This document shows positions 1 through 6,686 of a stretch of 30,228 bases of DNA, piece after piece. The position numbers and the translations under genes were made by a program. Numbering within the stretch: position 1 is the first letter of the stretch; each line of letters starts with the position of its first letter. The notes below the pieces were generated by a model. That model saw nothing but the letters and a program-made list of their open reading frames with translations. It did not search any database and was not told the origin of the DNA. This DNA comes from Bacteroidota bacterium (GTDB lineage: Bacteria > Bacteroidota > Ignavibacteria > SZUA-365): positions 1-30,228 of the forward strand of contig JAGTUW010000177.1 of NCBI GenBank assembly GCA_018224345.1, written 5' to 3'.

Positions 1-34
1 GCATAGCGATAAGTGGTCATAAATTTGGTACCCC

Positions 35-63
35 TTGACAACGCGATTATCCGGGTTTATCTT
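35..63 (+). promoter_or_regulatory. Sigma70-like promoter for the gene at 110
   Basis: TTGACA at 35-40 is followed after exactly 17 bp by TATCTT at 58-63. A start site near 70 would leave a leader of about 40 nt ending in the GGAGGAG ribosome site at 98-104. The -35 box matches consensus fully and the -10 box in four of six positions. Confidence 0.55.
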
Positions 64-109
64 CCCCAAGCAACTAAACATCATTATCGTAAAAAGTGGA
101 GGAGCAATG

Positions 110-706
110 ATGAACTCACCGAGCAAAGAGGGATGCGCACCTATTCATCAGGTACGCTCATGGTATGATTTGGCATCTATCTGTCCAGAAGATCCAAGAA
201 ATCTGATTGCTGACGCCACTCTTGCCGCAACGACCGGAGAACTGTACAACAGCAGCACCTTTGCAGACCAAACATGGGCAACAACACCCTTGTCTATTCT
301 CTCTACACCAAAGGTGAGCGCTCTTGGGACCGACGATGCGCAGAAGGTCGCAGATGCCAAACAATGGGAATTCTCTCATCTGACTTGGAATGATGATGCT
401 AATCTTGCCATTCCATTACAAAAAGTGATCTTTCTACGTGGAGGAACGGATTGGACCAATGCCTTGAGCATTGCTTTTGAAGGCACGCCGATTGAAGAGG
501 TCCAGATATCTTTTCTGAATAACGCAGCAACACGAGGGGATAAGCAAGGAACAATACCCGTAATTAGATGGGCAGATGGATCATGGTCTGGCACAGTCTC
601 GCTTACTTTGGTACTGCGGAAGTATGGTCAATATACGCTCGGAATTTGGACTTACGATGGGACAAATTATGCAATGTATGAACTGATCATCATTTCGGTT
701 CCCTAA
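110..706 (+). CDS. Hypothetical protein, 198 aa, first gene of the accessory segment
   Basis: I do not recognise this protein. GGAGGAG at 98-104 precedes two adjacent in-frame ATGs, at 107 and 110; the second has the better spacing. The reading frame is also open further upstream to a TTG at 35, but that TTG is part of the -35 promoter box. The product has no signal peptide, membrane helix or cysteine motif. The N-terminal half is rich in small polar residues. The C-terminal half, from about residue 100, alternates hydrophobic and polar residues and ends in short strand-like stretches (ISFLNNA, TVSLTLVL, YTLGIWTYDG, YELIIISV), suggesting a beta-sandwich. It is followed by two more unknown genes on the same strand after gaps of 115 and 44 bp, so all three may share the promoter at 35-63. 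Confidence 0.65.
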   Translation: MNSPSKEGCAPIHQVRSWYDLASICPEDPRNLIADATLAATTGELYNSSTFADQTWATTPLSILSTPKVSALGTDDAQKVADAKQWEFSHLTWNDDANLAIPLQKVIFLRGGTDWTNALSIAFEGTPIEEVQISFLNNAATRGDKQGTIPVIRWADGSWSGTVSLTLVLRKYGQYTLGIWTYDGTNYAMYELIIISVP

Positions 707-821
707 CGAACCCTATTCTCGTTCGTTGACAATGCAATCTGCATGTTACCTGGAGTGAGACCATTCCTCAAGTGAGATCTCCTCCGATTATTCGAATACG
801 TCGTAATTACGGAGAATCGAG

Positions 822-2306
822 ATGGATTGGATTGGAATAACAGGACTAGATCCCTCATGGGTGCCACCGGCTTGTTACAAGGAAATCGCACTCAACGACC
901 CAGGAAAACGAGGGCGTGCGCTGATCATTCAGCCACCTAATATTTGTCTCACCGCAACTCTCACACCCGAACAATACGAAGAAGCGGTACTTAATCCTGA
1001 CACGGAGGAGAAACGGGAGGCAATTAAACTATACGAAGCAGAGCTTGATTTGCTGAAATGGTTGCGCACTACATGCATGACCAAGCTTGTCATACATACA
1101 ACCGATGGTTCTTTGCTACGGACTCGTGAAGCAGGATGGTCTCCGGATGAACTAGTACTTACTATCCAGACAGCTTCGAACATAGTGAACACACAATGGT
1201 ATTTCGTCGTCGAGGCAACAAAGTTCTGGTATCCAAAACGATGGGATTGTGGGCTCTTGCGAGTAGGTGAGTATTGGTATCGCGTACCAAAATATTTACT
1301 ACGATCGCCAGATGAATCTGTTAAGGAGACAAAGACGAAATATGAGACGCTTGACCTGATTGAAAGAGAGGCTCTTACTTTTGACCTCTCCCTAGCAACA
1401 GAAGAGGAGGTGAAGAGATGCACTGAACAGTTACTCCACTACTTCCTGAAGAGAATATACGAGGAGCTGTGGAAGACGGACACAATCATTCCGTTCTATG
1501 CACTTTTCATGGATGAACCTTGGGAACAAGCTTCAGGCGAGGACCCGATCAATGATAATCCGCAATTCCGAGGCATGCTACGTGGTTTATATGATGCTAT
1601 CCGTCGTGGCCGAGAGAACGAAGATCCTTTTTTCTCTGGAGATGGGTATGGGACATATTTCGGTGTTGGTGCCTATGATGCGATTAAACTTAGGTGGTCA
1701 TTTGACTGGGGAGTCGATGTTGCTGATGTAGGGGGTTATGCAGACTACATTTTCGATACAAAATATGATGCGGACGCCTATGTAGGTGGAGATTTCCCGT
1801 GGATTCACTTTGGTAGCGATTATCAGTCTCAGGATTGGTACTATTGGCGCGATTATGAACCAGACATCGCTAGAAAAATGCGTGGTGCGTGGCTCCATCT
1901 ATTAGATGATGTTGATGAGATCCAGACGCTAGTTTCCGCTGCACTCGAATTAGGCTGGAAGGATCTCTACGTCTTTCCAGCCCCTGACGAAACCTATTGG
2001 GATATAAACTACCCAAATGACTGGCGAAATGCGTGCAAGTACTTCAGAGAGTCGGTAAAGAAATTTTGCGAGGAAATAGCGAAAACGGACTGGATAGAGG
2101 ACAGGACTCAAAGGTATGGGTACTTGTATTGCAAGCACTATCCTGAATGTCGGAAATGCTCAAAGAACCGACCCGAGGATTGGACAAGCGAACAGCCTGT
2201 AGGATTTCCCGCGATTGATCGTGGTCCTGCCCGGTTTCTCCCAGGTTTCAGCCCTACAGCTTTCCTTTTAGGCGGAAGACGTTTCACTGGCGAGAGCAAT
2301 CGCTGA
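822..2306 (+). CDS. Hypothetical protein, 494 aa, possible TIM-barrel-like enzyme
   Basis: A long frame with GGAGAA at 811-816 ahead of the ATG. It has no signal peptide or membrane helix, so it is probably cytoplasmic. The sequence is unusually rich in Trp, Tyr and Asp. Blocks such as WYFVVEATKFWYP, FYALFMDEPWE, WSFDWGVDVADVGGYADY and GWKDLYVFPAPDETYWD look like beta-strand ends carrying acidic and aromatic residues, as in glycosidase-like (beta/alpha)8 barrels. That is only a fold impression, with no family match. A cysteine group near the C-terminus (CKHYPECRKC, about residues 438-447) could bind metal. The last 45 residues are low-complexity and rich in Pro, Gly and Arg. It sits between two other unknown genes, so context does not give a function. 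Confidence 0.65.
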   Translation: MDWIGITGLDPSWVPPACYKEIALNDPGKRGRALIIQPPNICLTATLTPEQYEEAVLNPDTEEKREAIKLYEAELDLLKWLRTTCMTKLVIHTTDGSLLRTREAGWSPDELVLTIQTASNIVNTQWYFVVEATKFWYPKRWDCGLLRVGEYWYRVPKYLLRSPDESVKETKTKYETLDLIEREALTFDLSLATEEEVKRCTEQLLHYFLKRIYEELWKTDTIIPFYALFMDEPWEQASGEDPINDNPQFRGMLRGLYDAIRRGRENEDPFFSGDGYGTYFGVGAYDAIKLRWSFDWGVDVADVGGYADYIFDTKYDADAYVGGDFPWIHFGSDYQSQDWYYWRDYEPDIARKMRGAWLHLLDDVDEIQTLVSAALELGWKDLYVFPAPDETYWDINYPNDWRNACKYFRESVKKFCEEIAKTDWIEDRTQRYGYLYCKHYPECRKCSKNRPEDWTSEQPVGFPAIDRGPARFLPGFSPTAFLLGGRRFTGESNR

Positions 2307-2350
2307 CCACCGTTACAAGCAAGTGCTAGTTTTCTCAATCGGAGACACAC

Positions 2351-2971
2351 ATGTCAACCATCAGAACCGTGTTCTTCGCTGCAATGCTCTTAACAGCACT
2401 GAACGGTGAGATTAGGGCGCAGGATACCACAGTAACTGGCTGGCAACGTAATGTTTCCATTCAGGCTTTACAAGTCGATTTCGCCCTCTTTGCTGTCAGT
2501 AGTACCCCTACGTATTCGAGGAGTGTTGCTGTCGATTTGGATGCAGTTGCACTTAAACACCCAAGTGGATCATCTTCTCTGTTCGGCTTCCAACTTGGTA
2601 CTTCTTATTTTGATTGGCCAATGCCGATTGACGGAATAGGTTATCATTACAATAAGGGATATCGGTGCACCGATTACGATCTACTCCTGCGTCATACTTA
2701 CCACATTTCAATGCTCCGCACGGATGTTCTTGCGGGTTTGACAATTCGTTATGGGGACTATTATATTGGTCGCAACATCGATGGAGAATATAAGAAGAAG
2801 GAATTACGCAGGTCTCAAGGCCTTAAACTCGGAGGCGCGGTGACGCTTATGCTCATTAGTCCTGTGCTTGCTCTGCGATTAAAAGCGAGTTGCTTTTTTG
2901 GTGGGTACCACCCAATCGAAGGTGGAGCTTTGGGACTCGGTCTGGTTTTGGGTTGGCAACGAGAGAATTAG
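2351..2971 (+). CDS. Hypothetical exported protein, probable small outer-membrane barrel, 206 aa
   Basis: GGAGA at 2341-2345 precedes the ATG. The first 24 residues form a signal peptide: positive start (MSTIRT), hydrophobic core (VFFAAMLLTAL) and a cleavage-like ending at EIRAQD. The mature part alternates polar and hydrophobic residues, is rich in Gly, Tyr and aromatic residues, and has repeated amphipathic strands (LFGFQLGTSYFDW, VLAGLTIRYGDYYIG, LKLGGAVTLMLISP, LGLGLVLGWQREN). That pattern suits an 8-stranded outer-membrane beta-barrel. No family is recognised. It is the third of three co-directional genes and ends 54 bp from the end of the convergent integrase/transposase chimera. Confidence 0.65.
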   Translation: MSTIRTVFFAAMLLTALNGEIRAQDTTVTGWQRNVSIQALQVDFALFAVSSTPTYSRSVAVDLDAVALKHPSGSSSLFGFQLGTSYFDWPMPIDGIGYHYNKGYRCTDYDLLLRHTYHISMLRTDVLAGLTIRYGDYYIGRNIDGEYKKKELRRSQGLKLGGAVTLMLISPVLALRLKASCFFGGYHPIEGGALGLGLVLGWQREN

Positions 2972-2985
2972 CGGTAGGTTTCAGG

Positions 2986-3390
2986 CAAAATGTCCGTTTT
3001 GATGTTTTGTGGTAATGTCCCCATATCATTGACATCGTGCAGGATAGACCAATAGCTCCATAGGAGTCCATCTATGGTCGGTCAGTCCTGCTGCCATCGC
3101 CGGGGTCATGTAATTATTGCCTTTCACGCACACTGGAAGCGACGAATGCGGGCGTATCAGATTGTAAAACGCAACGCATATTGAGAACTTTGCCCGCAAC
3201 CACCGAATGGCTTTCGAAAATGTCAGCGATTTTCTTCGCAAATGCGCGTCCCAGAGTCGCCAATCAAGGTTGCTGCGCTCAATAAATGCCGTGTTGATAG
3301 TTGTACTGGCGGAAGCAGAGAGAGCGCCGTCAACCCTGCCCATATCGCCATGCACCACGCGGCGCTCCACCTTGACAACTCTCCTGAAAG
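2986..3390 (-). mobile_element. Remnant of an IS1-like DDE transposase element (3' end)
   Basis: On the minus strand, the frame from about 3382 down to 3026 encodes a transposase C-terminus. It has a segment like RVVHGD, then STTINTAFIER with the probable catalytic Glu of a DDE site, then SLTFSK, FYNLIRPHSSL and TPAMAAGLTDHRW. This order is typical of the C-terminal half of IS1-family-like transposases. The N-terminal half with the first two Asp residues is missing. Just beyond the stop, 2986-3020 has short repeats that could be the element's terminal sequence: AATGTCC twice and CAAAA/TTTTG as an inverted pair. The fragment is fused in frame to the integrase. The left junction is an estimate from where the protein similarity changes. 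Confidence 0.65.
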
Positions 3391-4738
3391 CTACCGTCAT
3401 GTCGATCCGGTCAGTTGTCGCATAAAGTGCTGTGAGGTTGATGTCCTGATGGCGAAGGGTGGATTGGACTTCGGACAAAGGAAGTCCTCGTTTGATCGCA
3501 TGCACGGCAAACGTGTGTCGTGTCTCGTATGGACTGAATCTCTTTGGCCCGTTTGGGTGAAGTCCAGCGCGTTTGATAATCTTTTTGAAATTATGCGCTA
3601 CATTCGTGGTAGTCCACTTCCGGCCATTCCCGTGCTCGAAAACATAGGTGAGACCGGGCCTTTTATTAAGTCGTTCAAATATATTCTGTCCATGTGGTAA
3701 CCCGAATAGTCGAATGCAGTAGTATCTTATCGCCTCCATTGGTTCGAGGTCTGGGAAATGAGACAATGCATTGTAAGCGAAGGGGTTTTTCTCTTCATCA
3801 GGGTTTTTAAGATCACTGCTGATCACGAGACTATCGTAGTGCTCGTTGATCTCATCAAGAAGATTGATGACTCTTCTACTCAGAGTCACTTTGCCTGCAA
3901 TATCCGTTTTCGTGTCGTTTTCCAAAAAATAAATCTTTTTCTTTTCGTCTGTGGGATCAACGAGTATCTGATCCCATCTGAGATCACACAGTTCATCCGT
4001 CCGTAATCCGGTGCTTAATCCTATCCGTAGGAAATGCGGGAGGAGGGGAAGGACCGTCGAGCGTTTGCGTCTGTCCTTCGGTTTTGTCAGTTCGTCTGCG
4101 GCCGATAAGATTTGATCGATCTCCGTCTGAGTCCATGCACGACCTTGAACATCCCGTTTCAGATCCTTCGGCTTCAGTCCTTTCAAGGGATTATCGAGGA
4201 GGATCTTCGCCTTGACGAGATCATTGAAGCGGGCTTGGAGCATGCGGTGATATGCGGATAAACCTCGTGTGGTGCTGATATGCTTTCCCAAATCTCTGGT
4301 GCGCTCCCTCAGGAAGCCGCTGTGCCACTTCTGAATGTCGAGTGAGTCGATTTCTCCAATGGGTTTGCTGCCCACGTGTTTGATCAAGGAGTTGAAACTC
4401 GACTGGAGCAGTCCCAACGTCTTTTTTTCAAAAGAGCCGTCATACAGAGCGAAGAAATAGCGTTGAACATGCTTGAGACGGGTACTCGCCGTAGGCTTCG
4501 GGATGTCGGGGAGTTCCTCTTGTAGCTGAGGGGGAAGTTTGGTATTTTTTCTTCTGGATCGAGGACGATAATTTGCGATGAGTTCTGGTGCGAGCTTCGC
4601 GGCGATCTTTCGGTTGGTTGTTCCGGTCGTGATCTTCCTTCTGCGAGGCTTCCCGTTTTCGTCGAGGCAGATGAAGTCGACCGATCATGTTCCTTTTTCC
4701 CGGTCACCGATAAACAGGCGAAAATCGCCGATTTCCAT
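3026..4738 (-). pseudogene. Tyrosine recombinase/integrase, interrupted by TGA at codon 18 and fused to a transposase tail
   Basis: Reading from an ATG at 4738, the frame gives an integrase-like N-terminus (MEIGDFRLFIGDREKGT). It then hits TGA at 4687-4685 and continues open in the same frame to 3026. The stop sits where arm-domain proteins usually have Trp (GTW), so a TGG-to-TGA change is likely. The only start codon after it is a TTG at 4417, which would remove the arm domain. Numbered from that TTG, the catalytic domain has Arg139 (STGLRTDEL), a hairpin Lys near 170, YETRHTF at 297-303 with Tyr in place of the usual first His, His323 in LRHQ, and the Tyr332 nucleophile. From about residue 345 the protein changes into an IS1-like transposase C-terminus. 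The catalytic residues all survive, but the normal C-terminus is lost. Translation from 4417, readthrough, or a dead gene are all possible; I favour a decayed gene. Confidence 0.75.
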
Positions 4739-4766
4739 GGAGCACCTTTTAAAAATCAGAAAAATC

Positions 4767-4936
4767 GGAACAAAAATCTGTGCGTTGATGGCGCAGTTCG
4801 CACGGCGTAAAATAAAAATTGTTCCGAAAGATGCAAGAACTATTCAAATATAATGAGTTACACTGGAAAAGCAGATGATCTATTAATAATTCATGCTTCG
4901 ACAGATGGAACAAATAGGAACAAATATCGGAACAAA
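4767..4936. repeat. Cluster of GGAACAAA repeats between the integrase gene and the tRNA
   Basis: Direct copies of GGAACAAA start at 4767, 4907, 4917 and 4929. A shorter inverted copy (TTGTTCC) lies at 4819-4825. The last three starts are 10 and 12 bp apart, about one helical turn, so bound proteins would sit on one face of the DNA. The position, between the integrase start and the neighbouring tRNA, is where arm-type integrase sites, excisionase sites or an integrase operator are normally found. No function is proven. The rest of 4739-4987 is AT-rich; a TATAAA at 4943-4948 could be the -10 box of the tRNA gene. Confidence 0.55.
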
Positions 4937-4987
4937 AACGGGTATAAAACACTCATGCATCCGATACTAAGTCGTTAATTTTATTTC

Positions 4988-5064
4988 GCTCCCGTAGCTC
5001 AGGTGGATAGAGCATCTGCCTTCTAAGCAGAGGGTCGCAGGTTCGAGTCCTGCCGGGAGTGCCA
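4988..5064 (+). tRNA. tRNA-Arg (anticodon UCU), CCA encoded
   Basis: The full cloverleaf can be folded by hand. The acceptor stem 4988-4994 pairs with 5054-5060, with one G-U at the end. The anticodon stem 5015-5019 pairs with 5027-5031 around the loop CTTCTAA, with anticodon TCT at 5022-5024. The T arm has the loop TTCGAGT. The discriminator G is at 5061 and CCA is encoded at 5062-5064. It reads AGA codons. It marks the border between the AT-rich accessory segment and the more GC-rich chromosome. The 168 bp between it and the next gene show nothing I can assign. Confidence 0.95.
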
Positions 5065-5232
5065 ACTGTATCGGAGTGCCCCGCACTTCACATGCCGCCG
5101 ATGCTTCGTGATCCGGGATGTTACATGACTGGACTGCAGTTTTGACCATGCAGACCACTGACCTGATGCAGCGGATCGCCTGCGGCCAGGAATACAACCT
5201 CCGAATTGCCGGATGCAGCCCTACGGTAAGCC

Positions 5233-6054
5233 ATGTCACCTCTTCTCTTCCTCCTCGTCGTTTTGTCCGGTACCATTACCGGAACACTCGGTGCCCTGCT
5301 GGGTATCGGAGGCGGAATCTTTCTCATCCCCGTCCTGGTCATGGGCTTCGGACTCCCGATGCACGAGGCAGTGGCCACCAGCGTCGTCACCATTATCGCC
5401 ACCTCGAGCGCGACAGCTTCGGTGTATGTCGATAAGGGCATCAGTAATATCCGCCTCGGTATGACACTCGAAGTCATGACAACTGTCGGCGCCGTACTTG
5501 GCGGAATCACGGCGAATCACCTGCCGGGGGATATTCTGCGTAGCCTCTTCGCCTTCTTTCTTCTGTTCATGGCCGGACTGATGTGGCGGCGTACCCGTGC
5601 ACGCAATGTCGGTGCCGTGCAATACGATCCCGCAGCCCGTATCAGTGGCGCCTTCTACGACGCAGCGGAAAAGCAGGAAGTGCGCTACAGTGTGCGCCGC
5701 CTTCCCACATCGATGATGGCCTCCCTGCTTGCGGGCAATCTCAGTGGTCTGCTCGGCATCGGCGGGGGACTGGTCAAAGTTCCGGTCATGCATGCCGTCT
5801 CCGGTGTCCCGATGAAAGCCGCAACAGCGACAAGCAATTTCATGATCGGCGTTACAGCTGTGGCCAGCGCGTTCATCTACTTTTCCTACGGACACCTCAA
5901 CCCGCTGTATACCGCTGCCGCCGTCCTTGGCGTGCTCTCAGGCACACGTTTTGGGACAATGCTGGGGATGCGACTCCACAGCCGCACGATTGTGATGGTG
6001 TTTATTGTGCTTATCATCATCGTGGCAGTGAGGATGGTGGCAGGGGAGGTGTGA
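5233..6054 (+). CDS. TSUP-family (TauE/SafE) anion permease, 273 aa
   Basis: An inner-membrane transporter of the TauE/SafE family (COG0730), whose characterised members move sulfite, sulfoacetate, sulfonates or related anions. The family's internal duplication is plain: LGALLGIGGGIFLIPVL near residue 20 and LSGLLGIGGGLVKVPVM near residue 170 are repeat-matched motifs. Each begins a four-helix half, giving about eight helices. The polar stretch at about 120-150 is the cytoplasmic linker. The length is normal for the family. The ATG was chosen because it directly begins the first helix; no strong ribosome site precedes it. The next gene encodes the DUF1634 protein that commonly accompanies this permease, so they probably act together. 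The substrate cannot be read from the sequence. Confidence 0.88.
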   Translation: MSPLLFLLVVLSGTITGTLGALLGIGGGIFLIPVLVMGFGLPMHEAVATSVVTIIATSSATASVYVDKGISNIRLGMTLEVMTTVGAVLGGITANHLPGDILRSLFAFFLLFMAGLMWRRTRARNVGAVQYDPAARISGAFYDAAEKQEVRYSVRRLPTSMMASLLAGNLSGLLGIGGGLVKVPVMHAVSGVPMKAATATSNFMIGVTAVASAFIYFSYGHLNPLYTAAAVLGVLSGTRFGTMLGMRLHSRTIVMVFIVLIIIVAVRMVAGEV

Positions 6055-6064
6055 TAAGTTGAAA

Positions 6065-6113
6065 GTGAAGAGTGAAGAGTGAAGAGTGAAGAGTGAAGAG
6101 TGAAGAGTGAAGA
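6065..6113 (+). repeat. Seven perfect tandem copies of the heptamer GTGAAGA
   Basis: Seven uninterrupted 7-bp units fill most of the gap between the permease stop at 6054 and the DUF1634 start at 6128. A degenerate partial copy (AGTGAAGATG) overlaps that start. Each unit contains a GTG and a purine-rich GAAGAG resembling a weak ribosome site. The unit length is not a multiple of three, and every frame through the array meets TGA within three units, so copy-number change would not extend the downstream protein. It would change the spacing between the two genes. Perfect identity of all units points to recent slippage. Confidence 0.9.
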
Positions 6114-6127
6114 GACAGGAAGTGAAG

Positions 6128-6484
6128 ATGCGACGTGAACGGATAGTGAGCAGGACATTGATGGCGGGGGTACTGGTCAGCGGCACACTTCTGGTGATCG
6201 GTTTCGTGCTGTATGCGTCGCAACCGGAATGGTACGATGCAACACTGCCGGTGTTCGATACGGAATGGCTGCGCACGCTGCATGAACAATCGATCGTAGC
6301 AATCCTGCTGAATCCGTATGTCTTTCTTTATGCCGGGATATTCGTGTTGATGCTCACACCCATACTCCGGCTGCTGATTACCGGATGGACCTTCGCTGTC
6401 GAAGCGGATTGGCACTACGTCGGTATTACTGTTTTGGTCCTTCTTGTCATCGGGCTCAGCATTGTGTTCTCCATTATCCACTGA
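6128..6484 (+). CDS. DUF1634-family membrane protein, 118 aa
   Basis: A small membrane protein with three clear helices: about residues 9-29 (TLMAGVLVSGTLLVIGFVLY), 60-85 (YVFLYAGIFVLMLTPILRLLI) and 95-116 (VGITVLVLLVIGLSIVFSI). This is the layout of DUF1634 proteins (COG4272), which are typically encoded next to TauE/SafE permeases, as here. Its biochemical role is unknown; a partner subunit or regulator of the permease is an inference from synteny. I start at ATG 6128, with AGGA at 6117-6120 as ribosome site, rather than at the in-frame GTG at 6107, which lies inside the heptamer array. Heptamer copy number could affect its expression. Confidence 0.78.
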   Translation: MRRERIVSRTLMAGVLVSGTLLVIGFVLYASQPEWYDATLPVFDTEWLRTLHEQSIVAILLNPYVFLYAGIFVLMLTPILRLLITGWTFAVEADWHYVGITVLVLLVIGLSIVFSIIH

Positions 6485-6628
6485 TTACCCTCCCCACAGT
6501 ACGCTTCAGGTGATATCCTTCCTCGCTACTGCATCATTGCCGACACAGATCACATGCGATCTCGATATCCGGGACGCTCCAGGCCCACGATCGCAAATCT
6601 GATCGATGCGCTCCTGTACCTGCTTCAA

Positions 6629-6661
6629 CGCCAAAAGCCCCGTGTTGCGGGGCCTTTGGCG
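6629..6661. terminator. Strong hairpin between convergent genes, probable terminator
   Basis: The arms 6629-6642 and 6648-6661 pair over 14 positions with one mismatch around a 5-nt loop, forming a GC-rich core (GCCCCG/CGGGGC). It lies between the DUF1634 gene and the leftward cytochrome gene, so it can serve both. There is no long T-tract on either side, so terminator function is likely but not certain. The rest of 6485-6686 shows nothing else. Confidence 0.6.
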
Positions 6662-6686
6662 TGTCACGGGAATGAGCAGTCCGAGA

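Larger units (their letters stand above)
1..4987. mobile_element. Probable end of an integrated genomic element beside a tRNA gene (left end outside the window)
   Basis: The stretch up to the tRNA-Arg gene is visibly AT-richer than the DNA to its right. It carries three genes that I cannot assign to a family, a tyrosine integrase gene next to a tRNA, a transposase remnant and a repeat cluster. This is the usual make-up of an integrated element. The integrase reads away from the tRNA, as is normal for an int gene next to an attachment site. The element lies on the 5' side of the tRNA, whereas tRNA-targeting elements usually sit at the 3' end. I see no duplicated tRNA 3' end in the window, so the attachment core is not identified. 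The far boundary is not in view. The call rests on composition by eye and gene content, so it is inference. Confidence 0.5.

Noticed and set aside
35..109. TTG start at 35 for the first gene
   Set aside because: The TTG is part of the TTGACA promoter box, and a strong ribosome site precedes ATG 107/110.
929..1423. Minus-strand frame inside the 494-residue gene
   Set aside because: Ser- and Arg-rich antisense shadow without a ribosome site; the plus frame is longer and has one.
4685..4687. Selenocysteine at the integrase TGA
   Set aside because: Integrases have Trp here and not Cys, and no SECIS-like hairpin was evident; a nonsense change or read error is simpler.
4384..4707. Two minus-strand frames (4384-4707 and 4440-4688) upstream of the integrase start
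   Set aside because: They are alternate frames over the integrase arm domain; the true frame is the one with the single TGA, which reads as integrase-like protein.
5236..5895. Long minus-strand frame opposite the TSUP permease gene
   Set aside because: It lies antisense to a clear transporter, is rich in His, Gly and Asp as expected from antisense codon bias, and has no ribosome site.
6065..6113. Heptamer array as a CRISPR or integron-like array
   Set aside because: Units are 7 bp with no spacers and no associated genes; it is a simple tandem repeat.
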